A DNA stretch of 64,000 nucleotides, taken from positions 1,674,001 through 1,738,000 of the forward strand of contig CBDEUB010000002.1 in assembly GCA_965243145.1 (NCBI GenBank), in the 5' to 3' direction. Position 1 is the first letter of the stretch. Every line of letters begins with the position of its first letter. Shown piece after piece: positions 17,251 through 26,810 of this stretch. The notes under the pieces are model-generated. The model saw only the letters and a list, made by a program, of their open reading frames with translations, ran no database searches and had not been told where the DNA came from. This DNA comes from CBDBLK01 sp965243145 (GTDB lineage Bacteria > Bdellovibrionota > Bacteriovoracia > Bacteriovoracales > Bacteriovoracaceae). Both the position numbers and the translations under genes were made by a program.

Positions 17251-20085
17251 ATGTCTATTAACTACATTACTGTAACCAAGGCCAAAGCACACAATCTCAA
17301 AAGCGTGAGTGTTAAAATTCCCAAAAATACACTGACCGTCATTACTGGGCCTTCGGGATCAGGGAAATCGAGTTTGGCCTTTGATACTATCTATGTCGAG
17401 GGGCAAAGGCGTTATATAGAATCGTTGTCATCTTACGCCCGCCAATTTCTGGGCCAATACCAACCCCCCGATGTGGAATCTATTTCCGGTCTGTCTCCGG
17501 CCATTGCCATTGATCAAAAATCGACTTCTAAAAATCCCCGCTCTACAGTGGGAACTATTACCGAGATTTATGATTACTTGAGAGTGCTTTTTGCCAGAAT
17601 TGGAGAATTGCACGACCCTGCAACGGGTGCCTTGGTTGAAAAATACACTCCCGTACAAATTGCCCGCAAACTGACAGGCCTCAAAGAAAAAACCAAACTT
17701 TTCCTAATGGCACCTGTCGCTCAAAAAAGAAAGGGAGATTTTAAGAAAGAAATCGCCAAATTCCTGGCCATGGGATTTGGCCGTGCCCGCATCAACGGCG
17801 ATTTAGTGCTTTTAGATGAGGCCATACCATTTTCCAAATCCAAAGACTACACTATAGAAATTGTCGTCGATCGCATCGCCGTGAGGCCAAATATTGAAAA
17901 GCGATTGATCAACTCTATAGAATATGCTCTCAAACTCGGCGAAGGAAAAATGATCGTTTTGGCCGATGGCCGCGAATACCATTTTAGCGAAAACAACATC
18001 AATACCGAGACTGGTGAAATTTTCCCCGATTTGGAACCACGCTTGTTCTCTTTTAACAGCCCCATCGGGGCCTGTCCTCAATGCAACGGGCTTGGAGAAC
18101 GAAAAAGTTTTGATATTGGCCTCATGATCGAAGACGATCAACTTGGAGTACTCGACGGTGCCGTAAAACCTTTACAAAAGAAGCACAGTTTTCTTTTCAA
18201 CATGGTAAAATCAATTCTCAAGAATGAACGCATTTCCACTTCGACTCCTCTCAAGGATATTCCTCCACCGATCTTTAAAACTCTTTTCAAAGGTTCGGAT
18301 AAAATCTACAAATACACTTTTAAATCGGAAAATTCGCATTTTGAATTTTCCAAGACCTTTCCGGGAATTACCAAATGGCTGGAGAAAAAATTTAATGAAA
18401 CCGGATCGGAGAGAGTAAGAAAAAATTTGGAAAAATACATGAATATTAAAAAATGCAAGAGTTGCAGCGGCACGCGCCTCAACTCCATAGCATTGAATAC
18501 GCTGATAGGGGATTGCAATATTGTAGATTTGTGTTCCATGAGCGTCAGCGATACCTACCAATGGCTTTGCCATTATGAACCCGAAGGCGAAAAGGCCTTA
18601 GTTAGCGAAAAATTGATTACGGAAATTAAAAACCGGCTAAAATTCTTAATTGATGTGGGGCTTGGTTATTTAAACCTCAATCGCTCCGCCGGAGGCCTTT
18701 CGGGAGGTGAAAGTCAAAGAATCCGCTTGGCCACACAAATTGGATCGGCGCTTTCAGGCGTTCTCTATGTTCTGGATGAACCCAGTATCGGATTGCACCA
18801 GAGGGATAACAAAAAACTTATCCATACTTTAAAAAACCTGCGTAACATTGGAAATACGGTTTTGGTGGTCGAGCACGATGAGGAAACTATCCGAGACGCC
18901 GACTTTCTCGTCGATATGGGGCCAGGGGCCGGAGTTCACGGAGGCCTTATCGTCGCCTCTGGCCCTCTTAAAAAAGTGCTCAAGAGTCGAAAAAGTCTAA
19001 CCGCCAAATTCCTCGGCCAAATTGAAAATATCTTTTTGCCGGAGGTGAGACGCAAAGGAAAACATTTTATTCAGCTTACAAAAGCGAGACACCACAACCT
19101 CAAAGAAATTGATGTCAAAATTCCGCTGGGCGTATTCACCTGCGTAACTGGTGTTTCGGGGAGCGGAAAATCAACCTTGATTCACGAAGTTTTAGTCCCC
19201 GCTTGCCGCAGCGGCCTTTCCAAGGCCTACCGTTCTCTCTATACCCGCAAAAATTTTGATTCGATCTCGGGCCTTGAGGATATTAAAACTATTATCGAAC
19301 TCGACCAATCTCCTATTGGGAGAACTCCCCACTCTAACCCTGCCACTTACACCAATGTTTTTGACGATATTAGGAAGCTCTACGCTCAAACTCAAGAATC
19401 TCAAATTCAGGGTTATCGGCCAGGGCGTTTCAGTTTTAATGTCAAAGGGGGACGATGCGAAGAGTGCGAGGGCAATGGCGTAAAAAAAATTGAAATGCAT
19501 TTTCTTCCCGATGTTTATATAACTTGTAATGAATGTAAGGGGAGACGCTATAACCGGGAAACCCTTTCCGTATTGTACAAAGAAAAAAATATTGCCCATA
19601 TTCTCGCCATGACCGTTGTTGAGGCCATAGACTTTTTTAAAAACCACCCTCGCATTCACCGCATTTTAAGTACCCTTAACAATGTTGGACTGGGTTATAT
19701 GACACTGGGGCAATCAGCGACAACTCTCAGCGGAGGTGAGGCCCAACGATTAAAACTGGCCAGAGAATTGGCCAAAAGGCCCTCGGGAAATTGCCTTTAT
19801 GTCTTGGATGAGCCGACTACGGGATTGCATTTTCAAGATATTAAAATTTTGCTCAAAGCGATCAATGCTCTCGTCGAACAAGGCCATAGTGTAATCATCA
19901 TTGAACACAATTTAGATGTCATTAAATCCGCCGATTGGGTTATTGATTTAGGCCCCGAGGGAGGAGAAGGAGGTGGCAAAGTGGTGTGTACCGGCACACC
20001 CGAAAAGATCGCCAAAAATAAATCCAGTTGGACTGGCCGCTATCTCAAAAAGGCCTTAGCGGCCTTCCATCGGAGAAAAAAATAG
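17251..20085 (+). CDS. uvrA: excinuclease ABC subunit A
   Basis: UvrA is the damage-sensing ATPase of nucleotide excision repair. The 944-residue protein has two ABC modules: the first Walker A is GPSGSGKSS near residue 31, the second GVSGSGKST near 634. Both signature motifs are present (GGLSGGESQRIRLA and TTLSGGEAQRLKLA). The zinc clusters also appear, including CPQCNGLG, CKSCSGTRL and the CEECEGNG...CNECKGRRY hairpin. Normal length. It follows pdxA by 21 bases and complements mfd upstream. Confidence 0.98.
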   Translation: MSINYITVTKAKAHNLKSVSVKIPKNTLTVITGPSGSGKSSLAFDTIYVEGQRRYIESLSSYARQFLGQYQPPDVESISGLSPAIAIDQKSTSKNPRSTVGTITEIYDYLRVLFARIGELHDPATGALVEKYTPVQIARKLTGLKEKTKLFLMAPVAQKRKGDFKKEIAKFLAMGFGRARINGDLVLLDEAIPFSKSKDYTIEIVVDRIAVRPNIEKRLINSIEYALKLGEGKMIVLADGREYHFSENNINTETGEIFPDLEPRLFSFNSPIGACPQCNGLGERKSFDIGLMIEDDQLGVLDGAVKPLQKKHSFLFNMVKSILKNERISTSTPLKDIPPPIFKTLFKGSDKIYKYTFKSENSHFEFSKTFPGITKWLEKKFNETGSERVRKNLEKYMNIKKCKSCSGTRLNSIALNTLIGDCNIVDLCSMSVSDTYQWLCHYEPEGEKALVSEKLITEIKNRLKFLIDVGLGYLNLNRSAGGLSGGESQRIRLATQIGSALSGVLYVLDEPSIGLHQRDNKKLIHTLKNLRNIGNTVLVVEHDEETIRDADFLVDMGPGAGVHGGLIVASGPLKKVLKSRKSLTAKFLGQIENIFLPEVRRKGKHFIQLTKARHHNLKEIDVKIPLGVFTCVTGVSGSGKSTLIHEVLVPACRSGLSKAYRSLYTRKNFDSISGLEDIKTIIELDQSPIGRTPHSNPATYTNVFDDIRKLYAQTQESQIQGYRPGRFSFNVKGGRCEECEGNGVKKIEMHFLPDVYITCNECKGRRYNRETLSVLYKEKNIAHILAMTVVEAIDFFKNHPRIHRILSTLNNVGLGYMTLGQSATTLSGGEAQRLKLARELAKRPSGNCLYVLDEPTTGLHFQDIKILLKAINALVEQGHSVIIIEHNLDVIKSADWVIDLGPEGGEGGGKVVCTGTPEKIAKNKSSWTGRYLKKALAAFHRRKK

Positions 20086-20119
20086 GGGTTATTCCAAATG
20101 CCGAGCAAAGGAAAATTCT

Positions 20120-21007
20120 ATGTTTGAAGTTTCAGCGACATCCGCCCTCGTCTTATTGTGGACTGACCATTCCATCTACAACAGTCAATCCGCTCAGGCA
20201 TTTTTGAGCAATGTTTCCCTCGATGCAGGCAAAGGGTTACGGGATGACCTATCCTTGGCCATTAAAGGAGCGGCCCTATCGGGACTTGGCCAAGATGAAA
20301 GCGTGCAATCTTGGAGAGAGAACTTCGTACAAAATCTTGACCAAGAAGTGACCTATAGAAAATATGCGGTCAAAACATTCTGTGCCGAATTTCTCTCTTC
20401 TGCTCCTGATGCCCAAGTTATTTTTTTGGGAGCGGGACTCGACCCCAAATCTCTCGATGTGGCCGAAACTTTCCCCCAATCAACAGTCTTTGATGTGGAT
20501 AGAGACAATGTGGAACTTAAAGCGAACATTACCAAAAGTATTGGTGGCCCCAAAAATCTTTCGTTTTGTAAAGGTGATGTGGCCGCATCCCAAGAACTCG
20601 CCGACTCACTCTCTCAACACGGATGGGATGCCGAAAAACCCACGCTCATCGTTGCCGAGGGTATTTCTTATTATGTTCAAAAGGCATCATTCAAAAAAAC
20701 CCTGAAAAAGTTGAAAACGGCAAAGGGTGGCCTTATCCTGGAGTACTCCCTTCCCAACGAAGCTATTGAACTTCCCATCGTGGCCGCCTTGGCCAAAGAG
20801 TTCTTTCAGCGCATCCAAGACTTACTTCAATTTCCCGTTCCGCTGTGCAGATACAACGAGGAGGAGGCCATGGGCCTCGCTCAAGGCCTCAACGGGAGTC
20901 TTGTGCGCACGGTTTGTGCTCGGGAAATGGAACGGGAGAAAACCGGATCGAACACTTCCTACCAGAATTATGACGGTTTTGTGCGCGTTTCGTTTATTCG
21001 TTTTTAA
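20120..21007 (+). CDS. class I SAM-dependent methyltransferase, leucine carboxyl methyltransferase-like
   Basis: A 295-residue protein of the LCM/PPM family of SAM-dependent methyltransferases. Visible features are the early RKYAVKTFCAEFL helix, the SAM-binding motif QVIFLGAGLDPKSLDVAE (about residue 98), an acidic post-motif FDVDRDNVE and the later TLIVAEGISYYV motif. Substrate is unknown; members modify small molecules or protein C-termini. It follows uvrA by 34 bases and looks like the last gene of that run. The downstream genes are on the other strand. Confidence 0.8.
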   Translation: MFEVSATSALVLLWTDHSIYNSQSAQAFLSNVSLDAGKGLRDDLSLAIKGAALSGLGQDESVQSWRENFVQNLDQEVTYRKYAVKTFCAEFLSSAPDAQVIFLGAGLDPKSLDVAETFPQSTVFDVDRDNVELKANITKSIGGPKNLSFCKGDVAASQELADSLSQHGWDAEKPTLIVAEGISYYVQKASFKKTLKKLKTAKGGLILEYSLPNEAIELPIVAALAKEFFQRIQDLLQFPVPLCRYNEEEAMGLAQGLNGSLVRTVCAREMEREKTGSNTSYQNYDGFVRVSFIRF

Positions 21008-21037
21008 AAAAAGCTCTAGGCCACTTTAAAACAATTT

Positions 21038-21655
21038 CTAAGGGGCCAAAAAATAGGCCGGTGCATGGCGGTCTAAGATTTCAAGAAGTTTATCAAATTG
21101 TGGGTCTTCCTCAAGCCACTCCCTGGTCATTAGAACTGAAAAGCGTTCATCGTCGAGGATATAGTTACCTGTATTATTTTTTATAAAATCTATAACATGA
21201 TAAAATATGACTCCTCCCAAAGCGAGCAATCCAAGACCACTAAAAGGTCTTGCTAATTTTATCTCCCTTACTCCAAGACCTGCTGATCCTATTGCCACTG
21301 AATTTCCCAATACCCCTAACCACACTATAAACCTTTTTTTCTTCGTCTCCTTGTACTGTTGATATTGATTTTTTAGAGACTCCATGTCAAAGTTGATTTC
21401 ACCGACAAGTTCATCAAGGTCTTCTACACGAAAATTTACAGAGCTAAGACAATTGATGTCGTTTTCTTCTTCCTTACAATAATAGAAGGTCATTTCTTCC
21501 GCTTGAGAGAAGTCCGAGACATACGAATAGTTGGCCTCAAGTTCGATAAGATAGAATGTTGAGGGAAACTCTTTAGCAGAGGCCCCCTGGGCATACAAAC
21601 AAGTGAAGGACAAGAAAAGAGTAGTGCTTACAACCCAAATAGCTATGGTTTTCAT
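21038..21655 (-). CDS. secreted protein with membrane hairpin, unknown function
   Basis: I do not recognise this 205-residue protein. It has a signal peptide (cleavage likely after LYAQGASA), a Cys pair (YYCKEEENDINC), a short coiled-coil (about residues 90-105) and two closely spaced hydrophobic helices (about 108-155). The C-terminal region is hydrophilic. Its ATG overlaps the stop of the upstream gene by ATGA, so the two are translated together. That upstream gene belongs to the CVDLSG secreted family, suggesting a shared envelope role, which is inference. Confidence 0.6.
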   Translation of the reverse strand: MKTIAIWVVSTTLFLSFTCLYAQGASAKEFPSTFYLIELEANYSYVSDFSQAEEMTFYYCKEEENDINCLSSVNFRVEDLDELVGEINFDMESLKNQYQQYKETKKKRFIVWLGVLGNSVAIGSAGLGVREIKLARPFSGLGLLALGGVIFYHVIDFIKNNTGNYILDDERFSVLMTREWLEEDPQFDKLLEILDRHAPAYFLAP

Positions 21656-22050
21656 ATTCTATTGCAAGACATTTCGTCTTTACGCTGTCGCTCACTGTTT
21701 CGTGATACTTCTGTAGAGAGAGTAAGAACTTCATTAAGAAGATTCACACTTACAACGATGGTTGTGGCCCGTAATGCAAGTTCCTCTGTAATTTGGTTTT
21801 TATCGCAGGCCGTTTTTATTCTATGAAATCCATATTTTCTAAGAAAGGGTTTTATCATAACTGATCCATCCTCTATTTTTACCGTTTGTTCATAGGCATC
21901 TAAATTTTCTACATTTGAAATTTTAGAAATTGTGAACCCTTGGCCATTTTCACACTCATAAGCTCCACTCAGGTCAACACATTCCGCTTGAACGGTTCCC
22001 CAAAAGAGAAGGGAGAAAAAAGTAAAATAAAGAAATTTGAAAAGGAACAT
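21652..22050 (-). CDS. small secreted CVDLSG-family protein
   Basis: I place the start at the ATG at 22048-22050, preceded by a perfect AAGGAGG box; the 85 codons further upstream in frame have no such signal. The 132-residue product has a signal peptide ending at QAE, then the family opening ECVDLSGAYEC, and ends with a lone Cys (MSCNRI). It is a diverged relative of the five copies at 27537-31210: the middle differs and lacks the usual VADG stretch. It is translationally coupled to the following secreted protein. Function unknown. Confidence 0.72.
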   Translation of the reverse strand: MFLFKFLYFTFFSLLFWGTVQAECVDLSGAYECENGQGFTISKISNVENLDAYEQTVKIEDGSVMIKPFLRKYGFHRIKTACDKNQITEELALRATTIVVSVNLLNEVLTLSTEVSRNSERQRKDEMSCNRI

Positions 22051-22207
22051 GAAAAACCTCCTTAATGCCAATATAGGCCCAATTTGAGAGCATTGCAGAA
22101 ATTGCAAGATACTAAGAGAATTGCAACCTGGCCATTTTTTAACTTTGCCCCCCATATTTATGTAAATCTCGCCTTGCAATAACAGCACGGGTGCAGTATA
22201 TGGCACT

Positions 22208-23332
22208 ATGGGTAATTTCCCCGCAGAAAACCTAAAAGAAGATGAAAAAATGATGCATCGCTGCTTCAAGCTGGCGCGTAAGGCACAAGGCCAGGTTTCT
22301 CCCAATCCCCTGGTGGGCTGTGCAATTACGCGGCGGGGAGAAATTCTTGCCGAAGCATGGCATCAACGGGCCGGAGGCCTCCACGCCGAGGCCCTGGCCA
22401 TTGAAAAACTCAGTGGCGAACACAAAAATGCACAGGGGCCAGGGCCAACTTTGTATTGCAATCTCGAACCGTGCTGCCACACCCGCAAGCGCACACCCCC
22501 CTGTCTGCCCCTCATCATTCAAACGGGCATTAGGCGCGTGGTGATTGCCAACCGAGACCCCAATCCGCAAGTGTCGGGGAAAAGCATCGAATCCCTCAAA
22601 AGTCACGGCATTGAAGTTACCACCGGCGTTCTCGAAGACGAGGGCCAAAACCTTAACAAGGCCTATTTTAAATGGGTGGCCAGTGGCCTTCCTTATGTTC
22701 ATCTCAAGTGGGCGCAAACCTTGGATGGCCGGCTATCTTCACGCACGGGAGACTCCAAGTGGATTTCTGGCCAAGAGGCACGCACCGAAGCGCATTTTTT
22801 GCGCTTTTGTTACGATGCCGTTTTGGTGGGCCGAGGAACAGTCGATGCGGACGACCCCAGTCTGACAGTACGCCTGGTAAAGGGTGCGAATAAAGTGCCC
22901 TGGAGAATCGTCGTCGGATTGCCCAAACGATTCAGCGCCAAAGTCTTTAGCGATGAACACCGTCATAAAACCCTTTTGGCCATTCCCCGGCAAACCGCAG
23001 TTCCCAACGCCATTACAGATGCCGGCATTGCCGTATGGGAAGGCCCTTTGACAAAAAGGGGGAAACTCAGTATGCCAGCACTGTTGCGGGAATTGGGCCA
23101 GCGGCAGATAACATCCGTCCTGGTGGAAGGAGGTTCGGCCATTCACACGACATTTTTAGAAGACAACTTGTGGGATGAATACAGCGGGTATATCTCCCCG
23201 TGCTTGATGGGGAATGGCCGCAGTGCTTTTGAATCGCCAGATCGGGATTCCATCGCGCGGGCACTCTCCCTGCCCCATAGTAAATTTAGGGCCATCGGCG
23301 ATCAAATTGTCGTCGAGGGCAGGAGGCCATAG
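22208..23332 (+). CDS. ribD: bifunctional riboflavin deaminase/reductase RibD
   Basis: RibD carries out the second and third steps of riboflavin synthesis. The 374-residue protein has an N-terminal deaminase domain (GQVSPNPLVGC, zinc ligands in HAEALAI and EPCCHTRKRTPPC) and a C-terminal reductase domain (HLKWAQTLDGRLSSRTGDS, SVLVEGGSAIHTTFL). I keep the ATG at 22208; MM at 22250 is an alternative start nearer to the usual family N-terminus. It overlaps ribE by a single base at 23332. I looked for an FMN riboswitch upstream and saw none. Confidence 0.96.
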   Translation: MGNFPAENLKEDEKMMHRCFKLARKAQGQVSPNPLVGCAITRRGEILAEAWHQRAGGLHAEALAIEKLSGEHKNAQGPGPTLYCNLEPCCHTRKRTPPCLPLIIQTGIRRVVIANRDPNPQVSGKSIESLKSHGIEVTTGVLEDEGQNLNKAYFKWVASGLPYVHLKWAQTLDGRLSSRTGDSKWISGQEARTEAHFLRFCYDAVLVGRGTVDADDPSLTVRLVKGANKVPWRIVVGLPKRFSAKVFSDEHRHKTLLAIPRQTAVPNAITDAGIAVWEGPLTKRGKLSMPALLRELGQRQITSVLVEGGSAIHTTFLEDNLWDEYSGYISPCLMGNGRSAFESPDRDSIARALSLPHSKFRAIGDQIVVEGRRP

Positions 23333-23967
23333 TGTTTACCGGATTGATCAAAGAAGTGGGGGCCGTCACAAAATGCACTCCCTTTTCTGGAGGGCGCATT
23401 TTGTGCATCAGTTCCCCCGTGTTGTCCTCCCAAATGCAAGTTGGCGATTCCGTGGCAGTCAATGGAGTTTGCCAGACCGTCGTTGAAATTGAGAAACCAG
23501 GATTTAAAGTCCAGGCAGTGCCAGCAACCTTGAAAAAAACAACCCTGGGAGAACTTGGGCCAAAGGATGCCGTCAATTTGGAACTGGCCCTCACTCCGCA
23601 AGACCGCCTGGGCGGACATTTCCTCCAAGGCCATGTCAACGGCGTCGGAGTAATCACTCAAATTCAAAGACGCGGCGACAACCATTGGCCCATATTGAAA
23701 TTTCCCCCCGAATTAAAAAAGTATATCGTTCAAGAAGGGTCAGTGGCGATCGACGGTATTTCACTCACTGTTGCCGAATACCGCCGTGGTGCAGACTCCT
23801 TGGCGGTGGCGATCGTTCCCCACACTTGGGAACACACCAACCTCAAACACAAAAAGGCCGGAGACAAGGCCAATATCGAGGTCGATATTTTGGCCAAATA
23901 TGTGGAAAATATGCTTTTGTATTCGTCTCCCACTCTCCAAAACAAAGGATTTTTTGGTCATGTTTAA
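23332..23967 (+). CDS. ribE: riboflavin synthase alpha subunit
   Basis: This enzyme converts two lumazines to riboflavin and a pyrimidine. The 211-residue protein starts with GTG at 23332 (ATAGTG, overlapping the ribD stop) and begins MFTGLIKEVGAV, the diagnostic N-terminus. It contains the two lumazine-binding repeats, with GDSVAVNGVCQTVVEI in the first and GSVAIDGISLTVAEY in the second. The stop lies 8 bases inside ribBA, so translation of the pair is coupled. Confidence 0.96.
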   Translation: MFTGLIKEVGAVTKCTPFSGGRILCISSPVLSSQMQVGDSVAVNGVCQTVVEIEKPGFKVQAVPATLKKTTLGELGPKDAVNLELALTPQDRLGGHFLQGHVNGVGVITQIQRRGDNHWPILKFPPELKKYIVQEGSVAIDGISLTVAEYRRGADSLAVAIVPHTWEHTNLKHKKAGDKANIEVDILAKYVENMLLYSSPTLQNKGFFGHV

Positions 23968-25189
23968 CACTATTGAAGAGGCCATTGAAGATATGAGAAA
24001 TGGCAAAATGATCATTGTCATCGACGACGAAGATCGTGAAAACGAAGGCGATTTTGTCATGGCGGCGGAGGCGGCGAGTGCCGAATCCATCAATTTTATG
24101 GGCCGTTTCGGGCGCGGGATGATTTGCGTTCCCATAACTCAAGAGACGGCACAACGCTTGGAGCTCGACTTGATGGTTCCGCAAAACTCCACCAAACACG
24201 ACACTGCATTTACCGTTACCGTCGATGGCAAAAGTTCCAGCACCGGCATCAGCGCCCAAGACCGCGCCAACACCATCCTCGATCTCATCGGCCCCAACAC
24301 CAAACCGGGCGACCTCAAACGGCCAGGGCACATTTTCCCTCTCATCGCCCGCGCGGGCGGAGTCATTCAAAGGGCCGGCCATACTGAAGCAGCGGTCGAT
24401 TTGGCCCGTTTGGCGGGCCTTCACCCCAGCGGAGTTATCTGCGAAATTATGAACGAAGACGGCAGCATGGCCCGCCGGGACCAACTCGCCAAAATGGCCA
24501 AACTTTGGAATATGAAATTTGTCACTATCAAGGATTTGATCGCCTTCCGCAGAGGCCATTTTTTGTCCACTCGCCAGGCCCTGGAAGAAATGCATGTCCA
24601 GCGGGGAAGTTCTATCGATTTTCCCAACCGTTACGGGCATTTCAAACTGCACCTTTTTGAAAGTAAAATCGGCAACCGGGAACACCACCTGGCACTCACC
24701 AAAGGCCAAATTGACGACGGGAAACCCATTCTCGTGCGAGTCCATTCGGAATGTCTGACGGGAGATATTTTTGGTTCCCAACGCTGCGAATGTGGAGAAC
24801 AACTCGCCACGGCCATGCAACAAGTGGAAAGCGAAGGCCGTGGGGCAATTATTTACCTTCGCCAAGAGGGGAGAGGCATCGGACTGGCCAACAAAATTAA
24901 GGCCTATGCTCTCCAAGACCAGGGACTCGACACCGTTGAGGCCAATAACAAATTGGGTTTTAAGGACGACCTTAGAGAGTACGGTATCGGAGCACAAATT
25001 TTAAAATCACTGGGAATTAAAAAAATGCGCCTGATGACCAACAACCCCCGCAAGATCGTGGGCCTCGAAGGCTTTGACCTGGAGGTTGTAGAACGGGTAC
25101 CACTCGAAGTTGAGGCGCAAAAACACAACTTGAGTTATCTCAAGGCCAAAAAAGAAAAGTTGGGCCACATTCTCAATACCATCCATTAA
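23960..25189 (+). CDS. ribBA: fused 3,4-DHBP synthase / GTP cyclohydrolase II RibBA
   Basis: A 409-residue fusion supplying both precursors of the riboflavin pathway. The N-terminal DHBP synthase shows IDDEDRENEGDFVMAAE and RAGHTEAAVDLARLAG. The C-terminal GTP cyclohydrolase II shows the zinc site SECLTGDIFGSQRCECGEQ, RQEGRGIGL and a closing NNPRKI. I chose the ATG at 23960 because the family begins there (FNTIEEAIEDMRNGKM); a longer in-frame extension overlapping ribE is not family-like. Confidence 0.96.
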   Translation: MFNTIEEAIEDMRNGKMIIVIDDEDRENEGDFVMAAEAASAESINFMGRFGRGMICVPITQETAQRLELDLMVPQNSTKHDTAFTVTVDGKSSSTGISAQDRANTILDLIGPNTKPGDLKRPGHIFPLIARAGGVIQRAGHTEAAVDLARLAGLHPSGVICEIMNEDGSMARRDQLAKMAKLWNMKFVTIKDLIAFRRGHFLSTRQALEEMHVQRGSSIDFPNRYGHFKLHLFESKIGNREHHLALTKGQIDDGKPILVRVHSECLTGDIFGSQRCECGEQLATAMQQVESEGRGAIIYLRQEGRGIGLANKIKAYALQDQGLDTVEANNKLGFKDDLREYGIGAQILKSLGIKKMRLMTNNPRKIVGLEGFDLEVVERVPLEVEAQKHNLSYLKAKKEKLGHILNTIH

Positions 25190-25205
25190 ACACACGGGAG
25201 AAAAC

Positions 25206-25700
25206 ATGTCTTTAACCATCGCCAAAACGATTGAGGGAAATTTATCCGCAGAACGCCAACGGCACGGAATCGTCGCCTCCAGGTTTAACCAGTTCATCAC
25301 GCAAAAACTCTACGAAGGTGCTTTGGACTGTCTCAAAAGACACGGGGCCTGTCTCGAACGCAATGTCGAAGCGGTATGGGTGCCGGGAGCATTGGAAATC
25401 CCCCTGATGGCCCAAAAACTGATCCAAAGCGGGCGCTTCGACAGCATCATTTGCTTAGGGGCCGTGATCAGAGGGGCCACACCACACTTTGACTTGGTGG
25501 CCGCGGAAGTGAGCAAAGGAGTTGCCCGCGTCGCCCTGGATACCGGCACTCCCGTCATCTTTGGAGTGCTCACCACCGACACCGTTGAACAGGCCATCGA
25601 ACGGGCCGGAACCAAGTCCGGCAACAAGGGATGGGAGGCCGCACTTGCGGCGATAGAAATGGGTTCGGCAGTGAATTTGGTTGGTGAAGTTCTTAAATGA
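25206..25700 (+). CDS. ribH: 6,7-dimethyl-8-ribityllumazine synthase
   Basis: Lumazine synthase, the penultimate step of riboflavin synthesis, which forms icosahedral or decameric shells. The 164-residue protein shows SRFNQFITQKLYEGAL, VPGALEIPLMAQKL, LGAVIRGATPHFDLVA and FGVLTTDTVEQAIERAG. A GGGAG box precedes the ATG at 25206. With ribD, ribE and ribBA upstream, the operon is a complete riboflavin set. Confidence 0.97.
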   Translation: MSLTIAKTIEGNLSAERQRHGIVASRFNQFITQKLYEGALDCLKRHGACLERNVEAVWVPGALEIPLMAQKLIQSGRFDSIICLGAVIRGATPHFDLVAAEVSKGVARVALDTGTPVIFGVLTTDTVEQAIERAGTKSGNKGWEAALAAIEMGSAVNLVGEVLK

Positions 25701-25764
25701 ACATAGACATTGCGCACAAAAATAATTGCTTGACTTTACTGCCTTATGGGCCAAGGATTTTCCC

Positions 25765-26778
25765 ATGATTCTACGCAAACTCATTTCAACTTTTTTGATT
25801 CAAGCGCTGCTTTTAACTTCGATCAATGCCTATGTTCCCCAGCACTTGCAGGAAAATCCTGACACTGCTGCCACAACAGTTTTTTTGATGAATGAAGATC
25901 GCAAACCTCGCTGCCAACTCACTCCCGAGGCCGCCGAACTTTTATCTTTGGAAGAACTGCAAGGCCTCGCTCAAAATGATACTTTAACGGTTGTGGCCAG
26001 AAATACCTCGGCGAATGAACTTCGTCCGTGTGATGGGAACGATATAATTCATGCGGAACTGCCTTCATGGTTGGCCTGGGCCATAGGAGCAATACCTTTA
26101 GCGTATTACCTTTTTAGAGTCTATCCAGTGCTCGATGCCACCAAACCATCTCAAAAACTCATGAAAAAGGCCTATACTCCGGCAGAATTGGAGGCCTTAT
26201 GTTCTCAAGGGCCAAGACTTTGCGCGAAGATTAAGGATAGGCTTTATTTTATCGACAAAAGTTTTGTCTTTAGCTACGATTCTAACTACCGGGTCAAACG
26301 GTATGCTGCCCGCGCCGCTCAAGAGATCGTCAACTATAAAGATACGCTGACTGTTCTCAATAAGTTTTCAAAGACTGTTGGATTTGTAGGAATAGGGAAC
26401 CGCCGTGGCATTATACTTAATAGGCCTTTTGACAGTGATATTAAAAGCATCTCTTCCAATGGCAGCACCCTATTAGCACTGACAAAAAAGGGAACCGTTT
26501 GGGCCTTTCGCGATTCTCCTGATAAAATACAAATGACCATCACAGAAACAACTGTTGACCCCATGCTCGGCCCCTTCTTCCACAGAGAAGCGACTATTGA
26601 TGGAAGAAGAGTTAATTTTAAAAGGGTTGACTTACCCGCCAAAGCGATCAATATCCATGTTAAAAAAGGTGATATTGTTATAGAATTGGAAAACCACAGT
26701 TCGGCCATATTAGATGAAACTTCAGGGAAATTGCAATGTAAAACACTTGCAGGACAAATTTTAACCCCAAGGCCTTGA
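25765..26778 (+). CDS. secreted/membrane protein, YVPQHLQE family, long member
   Basis: Function unknown. The 337-residue protein starts at ATG 25765, after an AAGGA box, and has a signal peptide ending at SINA. The first 105 residues are nearly the same as those of the next gene (PQHLQEN, FLMNEDRKPRCQL, LLSLEELQGLAQN, ELRPCDGND), with two conserved Cys. A membrane helix follows at about 107-124. The C-terminal 200 residues are unique and look beta-rich, with repeated hydrophobic strands such as SNGSTLLALTKKGTVWAF. This may be an envelope sensor or anchor, but that is a guess. Confidence 0.65.
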   Translation: MILRKLISTFLIQALLLTSINAYVPQHLQENPDTAATTVFLMNEDRKPRCQLTPEAAELLSLEELQGLAQNDTLTVVARNTSANELRPCDGNDIIHAELPSWLAWAIGAIPLAYYLFRVYPVLDATKPSQKLMKKAYTPAELEALCSQGPRLCAKIKDRLYFIDKSFVFSYDSNYRVKRYAARAAQEIVNYKDTLTVLNKFSKTVGFVGIGNRRGIILNRPFDSDIKSISSNGSTLLALTKKGTVWAFRDSPDKIQMTITETTVDPMLGPFFHREATIDGRRVNFKRVDLPAKAINIHVKKGDIVIELENHSSAILDETSGKLQCKTLAGQILTPRP

Positions 26779-26810
26779 TTCAAAATCTCACAATAACTAA
26801 AGATAGCACT

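Noticed and set aside
22051..22207. FMN riboswitch upstream of ribD
   Set aside because: I looked for the RFN element's conserved stems and found none in this gap.
23843..24997. Long open frame antisense to ribBA (384 codons)
   Set aside because: It lies wholly within a clear enzyme gene, has no ribosome site or family features, and reflects the codon bias of the opposite strand.
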